Of a stretch of 63,130 bases of DNA, positions 8,721 to 19,900 are shown piece by piece (the first letter of the stretch is position 1; each line of letters opens with the position of its first letter). The notes below the pieces were generated by a model. The model ran no database searches. It saw only the letters and a program-made list of their open reading frames with translations, and was not told where the DNA came from. The position numbers and the translations under genes are program-made. This stretch comes from an uncultured Verrucomicrobiota bacterium (GTDB lineage: Bacteria; Verrucomicrobiota; Verrucomicrobiia; Opitutales; Opitutaceae): assembly GCA_903876795.1 (NCBI GenBank), contig CAIRBK010000027.1, positions 1 through 63,130 of the forward strand. The letters run 5' to 3'.

Positions 8721-8753
8721 GACATCAGACCAGACCAAGTCTGGTCTGATGTC
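8721..8753. promoter_or_regulatory. Perfect inverted repeat, probable autoregulatory operator of the TA pair
   Basis: Two 15-bp arms, GACATCAGACCAGAC and its exact complement, are separated by CAA and end 3 bp before the antitoxin ATG. Each arm contains two direct CAGAC motifs, suggesting more than one dimer binding site. Confidence 0.8.
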
Positions 8754-8811
8754 AAGTCACGGGACGGGTTGATTGTACGAAACGACTTTGTGTTCCGCTT
8801 TCGGTGTGCGA

Positions 8812-10491
8812 TCAACTCTTGGCCAAGGCGCGGTTGAGGGCGCTGACGACGGCCTTGATGGAGGCACGTTCGATGTTGGTGTCTATGCCCGCGCCGAAGA
8901 AGGTGGCGTTGCGCTCGGTCTTGATCTGGATGTAGCTGACCGCGCGGGCCTCGGCTCCGCTGCCGAGCGAGTGCTCGGAGTAGCTTACGAGTTCGAACTT
9001 GGGCAGGCCGGCGGAGCGCAGTGCCTGCACGAAGGCGTCGATCGGACCGTTGCCGGCGCCGGCGATGATTTTCTCCTGACCGTAGGCGAGCAAGTCGGCC
9101 TGGCAAGTGACGGTGCTGCCCCGCTCGATGGTGCGGAACTCGCGCAGGGCGATCGGGGTGGCACGGTCGATGTATTCGCGGGTGAAGACATCGTGGATTT
9201 CCTGTGCGGGGAGCTCGTCGCCGCGGGCGTCGGCGAGGTCGTTGATGATACGGCCGATCTCCTTGTGCATGAGCTTGGGCAGCTGGTAGCCAAACTCGTT
9301 TTCGAGCACATAGGCCACGCCGCCTTTGCCCGATTGGGAGTTGATGCGGATGATGGCCTTGTAGCTGCGGCCGATGTCGGCCGGATCGATGGGGATGTAG
9401 ATCACGTCCCACGGCCGGTCGGGCTTCTGGTGCGGCCACGACTTCTTGATGGCGTCCTGATGTGAGCCGCTGAAGGCGGTGAACACCAGTTCGCCTGCGT
9501 AGGGGTGACGAGGATGCACCTCCATGCGCGTGCAACGCTCGTAGACCTCGCGGACGCCGTTGATGTCGCCGAAATCCAGCCGGGGATCGATGCCGTGCGT
9601 GTAGAGGTTCAGGGCGACGGTGACGATGTCGAGGTTGCCGGTGCGTTCGCCGTTGCCGAAGAGCGTGCCCTCGACGCGGTCGGCGCCGGCGAGCATGGCG
9701 AGCTCGGTGGCGGCCACGCCGGTGCCGCGGTCGTTATGCGTATGCAACGACACGATGGTCTGATCGCGACGCGTGAGGTGGCGGCACATCCACTCGATCT
9801 GGTCGGCGTGGACATTGGGCGTGGCATACTCGACGGTGGCGGGCAGGTTGAGGATGATCTTGTTGTCGGCGGTGGGCTGCCAGACCTCGGTGACGGCCTC
9901 GCAGATCTCGAGTGCGAACTCCAACTCGGTGCTGGTGAAACTCTCGGGCGAATACTCCAGTCGCAGCCGCGTGCCGGCATCGATGAGCGCCTGACCATGC
10001 TGCTTCAGCAACGACACGCCCTTCACGGCGATGGCCACGATGTCGGCCTTGGTGGCGCCGAACACGTATTCGCGCTGTTTGGGCGAGGTGGAGTTGTAGA
10101 GGTGAAAGATGACGTTTTTCGCGCCCTTCAGGGCCTCGAGCGAACGCGTGATGAGTTCCTCGCGGCACTGACAGAGGACCTGGATCGAGACGTCGTCCGG
10201 GATGAGATTTTCTTCGATGAGCCGGCGGCAGAAATCGAATTCTATCTGGGAGGCGGAAGGGAAGCCGACCTCGATTTCCTTGAAGCCGATCTTCACGAGC
10301 AGGGCGAAGAACTCGAGTTTCTCCTCGACGCTCATGGGCTGGGCGAGGGACTGGTTGCCATCGCGCAGGTCAACGCTGCACCAGATCGGTGCGTGCGTGT
10401 GGACGCGGCCGGGCCACTGGCGGTTGGGCAGATCGACGGGAGGAAAGGGGAGGTATTTCGTGACGGGAGCGGATTGCATGGGCGGAGCCAA
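8812..10491 (-). CDS. leuA: 2-isopropylmalate synthase (long type 2 form)
   Basis: 559 aa. It condenses acetyl-CoA with 2-ketoisovalerate in the first step of leucine synthesis. Visible are SVDLRDGNQSLAQP (about 38-51), GFKEIEVGFPSASQIEFDF, the HxH metal motif region SLHTHNDRGTGVAATELAM, and a C-terminal allosteric domain with Gly-rich GAGNGPIDAF and the regulatory stretch about 430-559. Length and signatures match the LeuA form of actinobacteria and yeast rather than the about 520-aa E. coli type. A second ATG four codons in is an equally possible start. Confidence 0.93.
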   Translation of the reverse strand: MAPPMQSAPVTKYLPFPPVDLPNRQWPGRVHTHAPIWCSVDLRDGNQSLAQPMSVEEKLEFFALLVKIGFKEIEVGFPSASQIEFDFCRRLIEENLIPDDVSIQVLCQCREELITRSLEALKGAKNVIFHLYNSTSPKQREYVFGATKADIVAIAVKGVSLLKQHGQALIDAGTRLRLEYSPESFTSTELEFALEICEAVTEVWQPTADNKIILNLPATVEYATPNVHADQIEWMCRHLTRRDQTIVSLHTHNDRGTGVAATELAMLAGADRVEGTLFGNGERTGNLDIVTVALNLYTHGIDPRLDFGDINGVREVYERCTRMEVHPRHPYAGELVFTAFSGSHQDAIKKSWPHQKPDRPWDVIYIPIDPADIGRSYKAIIRINSQSGKGGVAYVLENEFGYQLPKLMHKEIGRIINDLADARGDELPAQEIHDVFTREYIDRATPIALREFRTIERGSTVTCQADLLAYGQEKIIAGAGNGPIDAFVQALRSAGLPKFELVSYSEHSLGSGAEARAVSYIQIKTERNATFFGAGIDTNIERASIKAVVSALNRALAKS

Positions 10492-10723
10492 AAAACGGAC
10501 GTTGGAAGCGGGGGCGACTCGCGACCGGCTCGGCCGGGCGGGAGGCGCGGGACCTGGACTACGGACGCACGATCAGCCGAACACGCGGCCCTCACGGATC
10601 GTGCGTCTAGCTAAGTCGAAGCGCCTGGCGGATGGTTCGCATCAAATGTCTTCACATAGCCGCCGCCCTTACTCGAAGTCAAGGAACGCGTTGGCGGCCT
10701 TTGGCCCGGGGCGAGTGCGGGGG

Positions 10724-11476
10724 TCAAAACATCCGGATGAACGACCGCGGTCCGACGTCGATGAAGGCGTCCGGCTCCCCTCCGCTGGGGAGTGTGCGCA
10801 ACAGGCGCCCCTGGGTGTCGAAAAAGCCGACCGCCGGTTCGCCGGGCAGGACGGCGACGATCTCGCCCGCAGCCGAATCGTAGGCCAAGGAACCGGGGGA
10901 GACGGCGCGCTCCAGGGAGATTTCCTCCAGACGCTTTCCCCGGGTATCGTAGAAGACGACGCGGGCGTCGCCGGACAGGATGAGGATGTGGTTCCGTTTT
11001 TGATCATAAGCCACGCCCGTCGGAGGACTCGACAAGTCCTCGAGAGGGATCGACCGCACGAGGCGTCCGTAAAGCGTGGTTTCGACCACTTGCGGCACGT
11101 CGGGGTGGGCGAAAAACAGATGGCGGTCGCGTGAACGGATAGCCAGGTCGCCACCGCCCGGCGGCAGGCCTTCGACGGTGAAACGGCGTTTGATCTTCCG
11201 TGCGGGGCGGTCGATGACCTGGACAAAATTGCCGGGGGCGACGCGCAAAAACAGGTGGTCTGTGAACGGATCATACGCGATGCCGCTGAGCGCGTCCTGC
11301 GTCTTCAGGTAAGCGGGCACCTCGATGTTTGTCGCGCCGTCCGGCGGCAGATCGATGACCGTTTCCCGGGTGCGCGAGGCGACGTAGGTGTGGTTGGGGC
11401 CGGGGGTGGCGCAACCGGCGAGTAACGATGCAAAAATCGAGGCCCAAATGGCTGACCGGATTGCGTGAGAGGGCAT
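10724..11476 (-). CDS. Putative lipoprotein with beta-propeller-like repeats
   Basis: 250 aa. A signal peptide with lipobox LLAGC (Cys22) indicates lipidation and membrane anchoring. The mature part contains repeating units of the form SGIAYDPFTDHLFLR, GDLAIRSRDRHLFFA, TGVAYDQKRNHILIL and GSLAYDSAAGEIVAV, spaced about 45 residues. This is typical of an NHL/SMP-like beta-propeller binding domain. Specific function is not recognised. It lies 18 bp downstream of the PhnA-like gene on the same strand. Confidence 0.72.
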   Translation of the reverse strand: MPSHAIRSAIWASIFASLLAGCATPGPNHTYVASRTRETVIDLPPDGATNIEVPAYLKTQDALSGIAYDPFTDHLFLRVAPGNFVQVIDRPARKIKRRFTVEGLPPGGGDLAIRSRDRHLFFAHPDVPQVVETTLYGRLVRSIPLEDLSSPPTGVAYDQKRNHILILSGDARVVFYDTRGKRLEEISLERAVSPGSLAYDSAAGEIVAVLPGEPAVGFFDTQGRLLRTLPSGGEPDAFIDVGPRSFIRMF

Positions 11477-11494
11477 CGGCCGGGCTCCGGTTGG

Positions 11495-11821
11495 TCAGGC
11501 CTTCTTGACGAAGCAGGCCTTTAGCGCGATGGCGACGCCGTCGATCTTGCAGTCGATTTCATGGTCGCCCTCGACGAGCCGGATGTTTTTGGCCTTGGAG
11601 CCGGCCTTGAGGACCTGGGAGCCGCTTCCCAGCTTCAGGTCTTTGATGAGAGTGATGGCGTCGCCGTCGGCGAGGGCGTTGCCATGCGCGTCCTTGACGA
11701 CCCGGGCGGCCTCGGGCGCCTCCTCCTTGGGCCATTCATGACCGCAGGTGGAGCATTCCCAGCGGTCGGGAAAGCCGAGCACATCTTCGAGGGTGCAGGC
11801 AGGGCAGGGCGGTTTGGTCAT
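11495..11821 (-). CDS. PhnA/YjdM-like zinc-ribbon protein
   Basis: 108 aa beginning MTKPPCPAC. Two Cys pairs, CPAC (6-9) and CSTCGHEW (23-30), form a zinc ribbon. A PhnA C-terminal domain follows with VVKDAHGNALADGDAITLIKDLKLGSGSQVLKAGSKAKNIRL and ending KACFVKKA. The family was named from phosphonate operons, but its biochemical role is not settled and no phn genes are here. The start follows the homology; the longer frame upstream is unsupported. Confidence 0.85.
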   Translation of the reverse strand: MTKPPCPACTLEDVLGFPDRWECSTCGHEWPKEEAPEAARVVKDAHGNALADGDAITLIKDLKLGSGSQVLKAGSKAKNIRLVEGDHEIDCKIDGVAIALKACFVKKA

Positions 11822-11980
11822 TGGAGCGGGAGGCGGCGACCAGATTTGGAGTTTCGGCCCAGCCCGCAAATGCGAAGTGCGCAGGCCTCACCCTTAAAAA
11901 AGGTTCTTAAGCCGATGAGCGGGCCCGGGACTGATTTTGGGGTTTAGTTGGCGCGGATTTCGGGTTTGGTGAAACGACAT

Positions 11981-12769
11981 ATGGCCTGGAGCACCGTGCA
12001 CTGGAAAAGCGACATCCTCGGCAAACAGACGACCGCGCAGGTCCTCCTGCCCGCGAGCGGCAAACCACCGTTCGCGGTGCTTTATTTGCTGCACGGCTTG
12101 AGCGACGACTCGACGACCTGGATGCGGCATTCCCGCATCGAGTGGTATGCGCGCGACCAGCCGATCATCGTGGTGATGCCGGACGGCTACCGCAGTTTCT
12201 ACACCAACCACGCCCAGGGGCCGGCCTATGCGAAACACATCGGTGAAGAACTCCCCGCGTTCATCGAGCGCTCGTTTCAAGCTAAGGCCGGGCGCGGTGC
12301 GCGCGCCATCGGCGGGTTGTCGATGGGCGGCTACGGCGCGTTGCGCATCGGGCTCGGTTACGCCGACCGTTTTTGCTCGGTGAACAGCCACTCGGGCGCG
12401 GTGGGGTGGGGCAATCTTGCGGGCCAGACCGACTACTGGGCCGAGGGCCGGCGCCGGGGCTTGGACGACGCCTTCTTGCACGAGATGAAGCGGATTTTCG
12501 GCGATTCACCGACGGGCACCGGGCATGACCTGCTGTGGCTGGCCCGGCGCGCCAAAAAAGCCCGGCAACTGCCCCGGCTCCTGGTCGATTGCGGCACCGA
12601 GGATTTCCTGTTGGAGGACAACCGGCGGTTTCACGCCGATCTGACTGCGGCGAGGATTCCGCACACCTATCGGGAATTCCCCGGTGCGCACACCTGGGAT
12701 TACTGGGACACGCACATTCAGGAGGCGCTGGTGTTTCACGTGAAGAACCTCGGGTTGTCGAAGCGGTAG
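11981..12769 (+). CDS. Esterase D/tributyrin esterase-like alpha/beta hydrolase
   Basis: 262 aa from ATG (MAWSTVHWKSDILGKQ). The putative-esterase (PF00756-like) pattern is clear: VLYLLHGLSDDSTTWMRHS (oxyanion region, about 34-52), nucleophile elbow GGLSMGGYG (Ser about residue 111), acid in DCGTEDFLLEDN, and catalytic His in EFPGAHTWDYWDTH. No signal peptide, so probably cytosolic. Related enzymes hydrolyse short esters or S-formylglutathione; the substrate cannot be told here. An upstream TTG would add 11 residues. Confidence 0.85.
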   Translation: MAWSTVHWKSDILGKQTTAQVLLPASGKPPFAVLYLLHGLSDDSTTWMRHSRIEWYARDQPIIVVMPDGYRSFYTNHAQGPAYAKHIGEELPAFIERSFQAKAGRGARAIGGLSMGGYGALRIGLGYADRFCSVNSHSGAVGWGNLAGQTDYWAEGRRRGLDDAFLHEMKRIFGDSPTGTGHDLLWLARRAKKARQLPRLLVDCGTEDFLLEDNRRFHADLTAARIPHTYREFPGAHTWDYWDTHIQEALVFHVKNLGLSKR

Positions 12770-12870
12770 GCGGTTTGGCCGGATAGCGCCGGGCCGGTGA
12801 GGCATTCCGGAGTTTTGCCGGGACGGCCTGAGCGGGCCTTGCTTTGGACTTTGACCGAAGGCGCAAAAAA

Positions 12871-12895
12871 GGGCGGACCGGTGGAGGGTCCGCCC
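12871..12895 (-). terminator. Rho-independent terminator of eno
   Basis: Stem GGGCGGACC / GGTCCGCCC with a 7-nt loop, preceded on the plus strand by six A (six T on the minus strand). It lies between convergent eno and the esterase gene. Confidence 0.88.
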
Positions 12896-12923
12896 TTGCG
12901 GGGTGAGCTGTATCGATTTTTGA

Positions 12924-14387
<1,464 letters not shown>

Positions 14388-14456
14388 TCAGCGCTGGGGC
14401 AGGGCAGGTCTGAAAAGGCTTTCGGAGGCACGGGCGTTGGCCTTCAATGACGGATC

Positions 14457-15335
14457 ATGGAGACGCCCGCCGCCCAGCACTTGGTCATTTTCGGAGCCGG
14501 TTACGTCGGTGCCGAGACGGCCCGGCAGGCCTTGGCGCGGGGGTGGCGGGTCACCGCGTTGACGCGGAATCCCGAGAAGGCCCGCGCGTTGGCGGCGGCG
14601 GGAGCCGATGCGGTGATCGCGGATCTGGCCGACGAGTCTTGGCACTCGATGCTGCCGCTCGGCGCCGATCTGGCGCTTAATTGCGTGAGTTCCGGGGGCG
14701 GAGGGCCGGAAAGCTACCGCCACAGCTACCTCGAAGGCATGAAATCGGTGGTCAAATGGGCCGGCCGCACGCAAGTCGGGACGATCATCTACACCGGGAG
14801 CACCTCGGTTTATCCGCAGGGAGACGGTGCGCGGGTCGATGAAACCGCCTCGATCGAGGCCTCGCGGGCGGCGGGGAATCCGCTGGTGGAAGCCGAGGAC
14901 CGGCTGCGGGCGTGGTCCGGCCGGGCCTTTGTGCTGAGGCTGGCCGGCATCTACGGACCCGGGCGGCATTACCTGCTCGATCAGTTGCGCGCCGGCGGCG
15001 GGGAAATCGCCGGGCTGGGCGACCACCGCCTCAATCTCATTCATCGCGACGACATCGTGGGCGCGGTTTGGGCGGCGTTTGCGGCGCCCGCCGGCGTGGC
15101 GGGCGGGGTCTTTAACGTCGCCGACGACGGTGCCGCGCCCAAGGTCGAGGTGGCTCATTTTCTCGCGGGAAAACTCGGCTTGCCCGTGCCGCGTTTCACC
15201 GGCGAGCCCGCGCAGGGACGCCGTCGGATCACGCCCGACCGGGTGATCGCCAACGACAAGATCAAGCGGGATCTCGGCTGGCGCCCGCTTTACCCGACAT
15301 ATCGCGAAGGCTATGCGGCGATACTTGGGGCTTGA
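14457..15335 (+). CDS. NAD(P)-dependent epimerase/dehydratase family protein (YeeZ-like)
   Basis: 292 aa with an N-terminal Rossmann motif VIFGAGYVGAETARQAL (about 10-26). The extended-SDR parts that follow are IIYTGSTSVYPQ, LRLAGIYGPGRHYLL (Tyr of an atypical YxxxK region), INLIHRDDIVGAVWAAF-like and VFNVADDG. It resembles YeeZ-type atypical extended SDRs of unknown substrate. Divergent from eno. Its 3' end precedes ybaB by 67 bp and the genes may be cotranscribed. Confidence 0.8.
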   Translation: METPAAQHLVIFGAGYVGAETARQALARGWRVTALTRNPEKARALAAAGADAVIADLADESWHSMLPLGADLALNCVSSGGGGPESYRHSYLEGMKSVVKWAGRTQVGTIIYTGSTSVYPQGDGARVDETASIEASRAAGNPLVEAEDRLRAWSGRAFVLRLAGIYGPGRHYLLDQLRAGGGEIAGLGDHRLNLIHRDDIVGAVWAAFAAPAGVAGGVFNVADDGAAPKVEVAHFLAGKLGLPVPRFTGEPAQGRRRITPDRVIANDKIKRDLGWRPLYPTYREGYAAILGA

Positions 15336-15402
15336 AGATTTACGGCGGTTGCTAGGCACTAAACGTTTCGCAGAAACCAACCTTTATCCCACTCATCCCA
15401 TC

Positions 15403-15711
15403 ATGGCCGGCGTAGGCAAACTCCTCAAACAAGCCCAGAAAATGCAGCGCTCCATCGAGTCTCTCCAGACCCAGATGGCCGCCAAGGAAATCGATGTCAC
15501 CGCCGGCGGCGGTGCCGTGAAGATCAAGATCAACGGTGCGGGCCAGTTCCTCGCGCTCTCCCTCGATCCCGAGTTCCTCAAGGAGGACGCCAAGCTCGTC
15601 TCCGAGACCGTGCTGGCCGCCGTCCAGGACGCCGCCAAGCAGGCCAAGGAGTTCAACGACTCCGAAATGCAGAAAGTCACCTCGGCCTTCCAGATGCCGG
15701 GGATGTTCTAA
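15403..15711 (+). CDS. ybaB: YbaB/EbfC nucleoid-associated protein
   Basis: 102 aa starting MAGVGKLLKQAQKMQRSIESLQTQ, with the typical ITAGGGAVKIKINGAG-like beta strand region and DAKLVSETVLAAVQDA helix. It is a DNA-binding dimer that commonly sits next to recR, as here. The ATG was preferred over the longer frame, which would overlap the upstream epimerase gene. Confidence 0.93.
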   Translation: MAGVGKLLKQAQKMQRSIESLQTQMAAKEIDVTAGGGAVKIKINGAGQFLALSLDPEFLKEDAKLVSETVLAAVQDAAKQAKEFNDSEMQKVTSAFQMPGMF

Positions 15712-15727
15712 GCCGGATTCACCGGCT

Positions 15728-15799
15728 GTGCAGGAGCGGTTTTATTCCGCGATGGAGTGCGTGAGGTTCACGAATCGCGGCGCAAAGCCGCTCCTGCCA
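15728..15799. repeat. Pair of inverted REP-like palindromes between ybaB and recR
   Basis: GCAGGAGCGGTTTTATTCCG is mirrored 20 bp later by CGGCGCAAAGCCGCTCCTGC. Each half is itself a small palindrome (GCGG...CCGC). The motif GCAGGAGCGGNNTTNNNCCGCGAT closely resembles Pseudomonas REP units. Confidence 0.75.
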
Positions 15800-15818
15800 C
15801 CCGACAGCTCGCTTCGCC

Positions 15819-16415
15819 ATGACCCCCGCCTTCGAACGCCTCCAGCAGCAACTCAAGCAACTGCCGGGCGTGGGGTATCGTTCGGCCGAGCGCATCGCGC
15901 TGCACCTGCTGGTCGGCAAGCCCGCCGCGTTGCCTCGCCTGGTCGAGGTGCTGGAGGAGGCGGCCCGGGGCGTGCGCCGCTGCGTGCGGTGCGGCAACCT
16001 CGCCGAGGGCGAGCACTGCGCGATCTGCGCCGACGAGCGCCGGGACCAGGCCGTCGTATGCGTGGTTGAAAACGTGCCCGACCTGGTGGCGCTGGAACGG
16101 TCCGGCGCCTACCGCGGGGTGTATCATGTGTTGCACGGCAAACTCTCGCCGATCCACGGGGTCGGCCCGGGGGACTTGAACTTCGCCGCGCTGCTGGCCC
16201 GCGTGCAGACCGGCGAGGTGCGCGAGTTGATTCTGGCTCTGTCCAACGACGTCGAGGGCGAGGCGACCTGCCATTACCTCACCGGGCAACTGCCGGCGGG
16301 GGCGGGCATCCAGGTGACGCGCATCGGCTTCGGCCTGCCCAGCGGCGGCGGCGTGCTCTATGCGGATTCTGTGACGCTGAAGAGCGCTCTGGAGGGCCGC
16401 CGCGAATATTCGTGA
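15819..16415 (+). CDS. recR: Recombination mediator RecR
   Basis: 198 aa. RecR acts with RecO to load RecA on gapped DNA. Present are the helix-hairpin-helix LKQLPGVGYRSAERIALHLL (11-30), a four-Cys zinc finger CVRCGNLAEGEHCAIC (about 52-67), a Toprim domain with VVCVVENVPDLVALERSG and LALSNDVEGEATCHYL, and the C-terminal Walker-B-like GLPSGGGVLYAD. Standard length. It follows ybaB as in many bacteria, here separated by the REP pair. Confidence 0.96.
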   Translation: MTPAFERLQQQLKQLPGVGYRSAERIALHLLVGKPAALPRLVEVLEEAARGVRRCVRCGNLAEGEHCAICADERRDQAVVCVVENVPDLVALERSGAYRGVYHVLHGKLSPIHGVGPGDLNFAALLARVQTGEVRELILALSNDVEGEATCHYLTGQLPAGAGIQVTRIGFGLPSGGGVLYADSVTLKSALEGRREYS

Positions 16416-16464
16416 TTGCGAGCCGGGCGCGGGCGGGTTTGATCGGCGGCTGTCAGGTTGGCGC

Positions 16465-16539
16465 GCGGGTATAGTATATCGGCTATTATGTGTGCTTCCC
16501 AAGCATGAGAGGAGGGTTCGACTCCCTCTACCCGCACCA
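16465..16539 (+). tRNA. tRNA-Gly (anticodon CCC)
   Basis: 75 nt with encoded CCA. Acceptor GCGGGTA/TACCCGC, anticodon loop TTCCCAA, T arm GAGGGTTCGACTCCCTC. It decodes GGG. The accessory defence-like region begins just downstream, but no copy of the tRNA 3' end was found at the island's far side. Confidence 0.92.
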
Positions 16540-16974
16540 ACTGTAATTCACCGACTCATGTAAGTCGGCACCAGGGTGGCAGCAAATCACGGGTAAGGCT
16601 GCGTGAGCCTGACCATGTTCAAGGGGAAACCCGTCATTGGCTGTTCTTGAATCGATCAGATCATTTCCCTCCCGGGCTCACGCTCTTCATGTGAATTAGC
16701 TGGCACCGCTCGCGAGGATGACTCCGCATCATGGGAGGGCTCTTGCTGCCAATGGGAAGCCGCTCGCACCTTGGCTGAAAGGCACGGGCCATCCGCCGCC
16801 GTCGCGAAAAACGCCCGGCTTGCGCTGCTGCTTCCCGCCCTTGCGCGCGCCTGCCCCCCGCCGCCATGCATCCACGGCCCTCCGCGCGCGTTTTAAGCCA
16901 CCGCCAAATTCGACCAAAGCATGCGCCTTGCCTAGGCACGCAAAAACTTCACGCTGCCAGTTGATTACCCAGGA
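16540..16974. other. Gap between tRNA-Gly and the defence operon, no gene recognised
   Basis: A small hairpin (CCGACT/AGTCGG, 16551-16568) lies just past the tRNA but lacks a T run. No protein-like frame is convincing. The promoter of the downstream operon should be in here. Confidence 0.4.
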
Positions 16975-19900
16975 ATGTCCACGAAGTTTTTCACCAACGA
17001 GGAAGGGCGCACACTTATCGAAAAAATCGAAGGTGTATTCTCGCACAAAAAAATTCACTTCCTTGATGTCCTTGTCGGTTTTTTCCGCGCCTCCGGCTAT
17101 TTCCGCGTCCGCCCCTTCGTTCAAAAGTCCGGCAAAATCCGAATCCTTGTTGGCATCAATATCGATCGCCTTGTCCAAGAGGCATGGGACAAGGGCCTTC
17201 AATTCGGGGCCAATCCCGCCGCCTCACGCGAGCAGTTTCTCTCGGCGCTCACCAGCGATATCCAGAAATCTGCTTACAGCCGTCCCGTAGAGGAAGGCAT
17301 GATCGGCCTTGTTGACGACATCGCCGCCGAGAAGATCGAGATTCGCATCCACCCGTCTCAGACCATCCACGCAAAGGTCTATATCTTCCGCGAAGAGACC
17401 AAGCATGCTCACGGTTACGGTGCGGTAATTACCGGTTCATCCAATCTTACAGACAATGGTCTCGAACGAAACTTCGAGTTCAACGTCGAGCTACGCGACG
17501 ACCACGACATCGACTTCGCTACCGAGACCTTCAACCGGCTCTGGGACGAAGGAGTCCCTGTTCGCCCGGAACACGTCCAGGAAGTCAAACGCCAAACTTT
17601 CCTCAACGACTCTTTCACCCCGCACGAACTCTTCATCAAGTTCCTCGCCGAGTATTTCGGGGCCGCCATCCACTACGATCCCAGCGTCCTCGAAGACCTG
17701 CCCTCCGGCTTCAAAAAACTTTCGTATCAAGCCGACGCCGTCAGTGACGGCTACGCCAAGCTTCAGCGGCACGGCGGCTTCTTCCTCTCCGACGTGGTCG
17801 GTCTTGGCAAGACGCTCGTGGCGACTCTCATCGCCAAGCGCTTTTACTACACCAACGGCTTTATCACCAGCCACCACTCCTCGACGCTCTTTGTCGTGCC
17901 GCCCGCATTGGTGGAAAATTGGGAAGAAACCATCCGCCAGATAGACCTGAAAAACACCCGGATCATCACCACCGGCAGCCTCCACAAGATTCGCCATCCC
18001 GAGGACTACGACCTCATTGTCGTGGACGAGGCCCACAAGTTCCGCACCGACACCGCCGGCATGTATCAGGAGCTTCAGCGCATCTGCAAATCTCCCACCC
18101 GGCGTCGAGACGAACTGGGCCGTTCCTACGAAAAGAAGGTCATCCTCATCTCTGCAACGCCGCTCAACAACCGTCCAAGCGACATCGCCAACCTCGTTTA
18201 TCTCTTTCAGGACAGCAAAGACTCGACGCTGGAGACGGCCAACCTTCAACGGTTCTTCGCTCCGCTCATCAAGGAATACGACCTGCTCAAGCACGATCCT
18301 GACCCCGTTGCCGTGCGCGAGGGCGTCCGGTCGATTTACGACCTCATCCGCACCCACGTCATCCAGCCGCTCACCGTGCGCCGCACCCGGCAGGACTTGT
18401 GGGCGCATCCCGCCTATCGCGACGACTTGATCGCCCAGGGCATTGCCTTTCCCAAGGTGCAGACGCCCGAGAAGATTCTCTACCGCCTCCCGCCTGCGCT
18501 CGACGATCTCTACGACCGCACGATCAACCTGCTCACCGATCCGGCCAAAGGTCTCACCTACAACCGATATCGGGCCATCGCGCACCTCAAGCCCGACAAA
18601 AAAGCCCGCTACCAACAGGCCGACCGCATCTCCGCCCAGCTCGCCTTCATCATGCAGACGATGCTCGTGAAGCGTCTCGACAGCAGCTTTTACGCATTCC
18701 GTCGATCCCTTGCCCGCTTCGCCGCGGCCACCCGGCAGATGGTCGGCATGTTCGACCGGGGAAAAATCTACATCGCCCCCAATCTCCCCGTCACCGAATA
18801 CCTCGCCGATGACCGAGAGGAAGAGCTGATTACCCTCATCGCCGAGGCCTCCGAGACCGATCCCACCATCCAGATTTGCGAACCCGCCGACTTCGACGCC
18901 GCGTTCATCGAAGGCCTGCGTCACGACGCCCGGATTCTCGACAACCTCGTCTCCGCCTGGACCGATGTCAGCGGCGATCCGAAACTCGATGAATTCATCT
19001 CACGCCTAAAGCGCGGCCTTTTCGACAAAAAGCTCAACCCAGCAAAAAAACTCATCGTTTTTTCCGAATCCGCCGAGACCACCGACTACCTCGTCCGCGC
19101 CCTCGCCAACGCCGGCTTCGACCGCACCCTTGCTGTCACCGGCGAGAACCGCTACGAGGCTCTCCCCGTGGTCAAAGCCAACTTCGACGCCCGCGTCCCG
19201 GAGAAAGATCGCGCCAACTCCTACGACATTCTTATTTCCACCGAGGTGCTCGCCGAAGGCATTAACCTTCACCGCGCCAACATCGTCGTTAACTACGACA
19301 CGCCGTGGAACTCCACCCGGCTCATGCAGCGCATCGGCCGCGTCAATCGCATCGGTTCACCTCACACGGCCATTCACGTCTTTAACTTTTTCCCAACCTC
19401 TCAGGTCGAGAGCGATATCGAGCTGGAAAAGAAGGCCAAGATGAAGCTCCACGCCTTCCACGTCGCTATGGGCGAGGACAGTCAAATTTACTCCGACGAG
19501 GAAGACCCCGAGACTTTCGGCCTCTTCGAGAAAACCGTTCAGGAAGAGGTGGACGAACGCCTTGCTCTGCTCATGGAGCTGCGTGCCTTCAAAAACGACC
19601 ACCCCGACCGCTTTAAGCAGATTAAAAACCTCCCGCAGCGTGCCCGCACCGGTCGCGCCAACTCCGATCTCGCCCGCTCCACCCTCGCCTTTATCCGCAG
19701 CCACCGGCGCGACGCCTTCATCCATGTAGCCGCCGACACCACGCACTCGGAACTCACCTTCGTCGAGGCCGCCCGCCGCTTCCGCGCCGAGCCGTCCGAA
19801 AAATCGCTCCCGCTCCACGATCTTCACCACGATCAGGTGCAAGCCGCCATCGGCCTCTTTCATGACATGCTCCAGCAGGACCTGGCCCGCGATCAGAAGG

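Noticed and set aside
10492-10723. Leucine attenuator or T-box upstream of leuA
   Set aside because: No Leu-rich leader peptide, T-box motif or terminator/antiterminator pair could be recognised.
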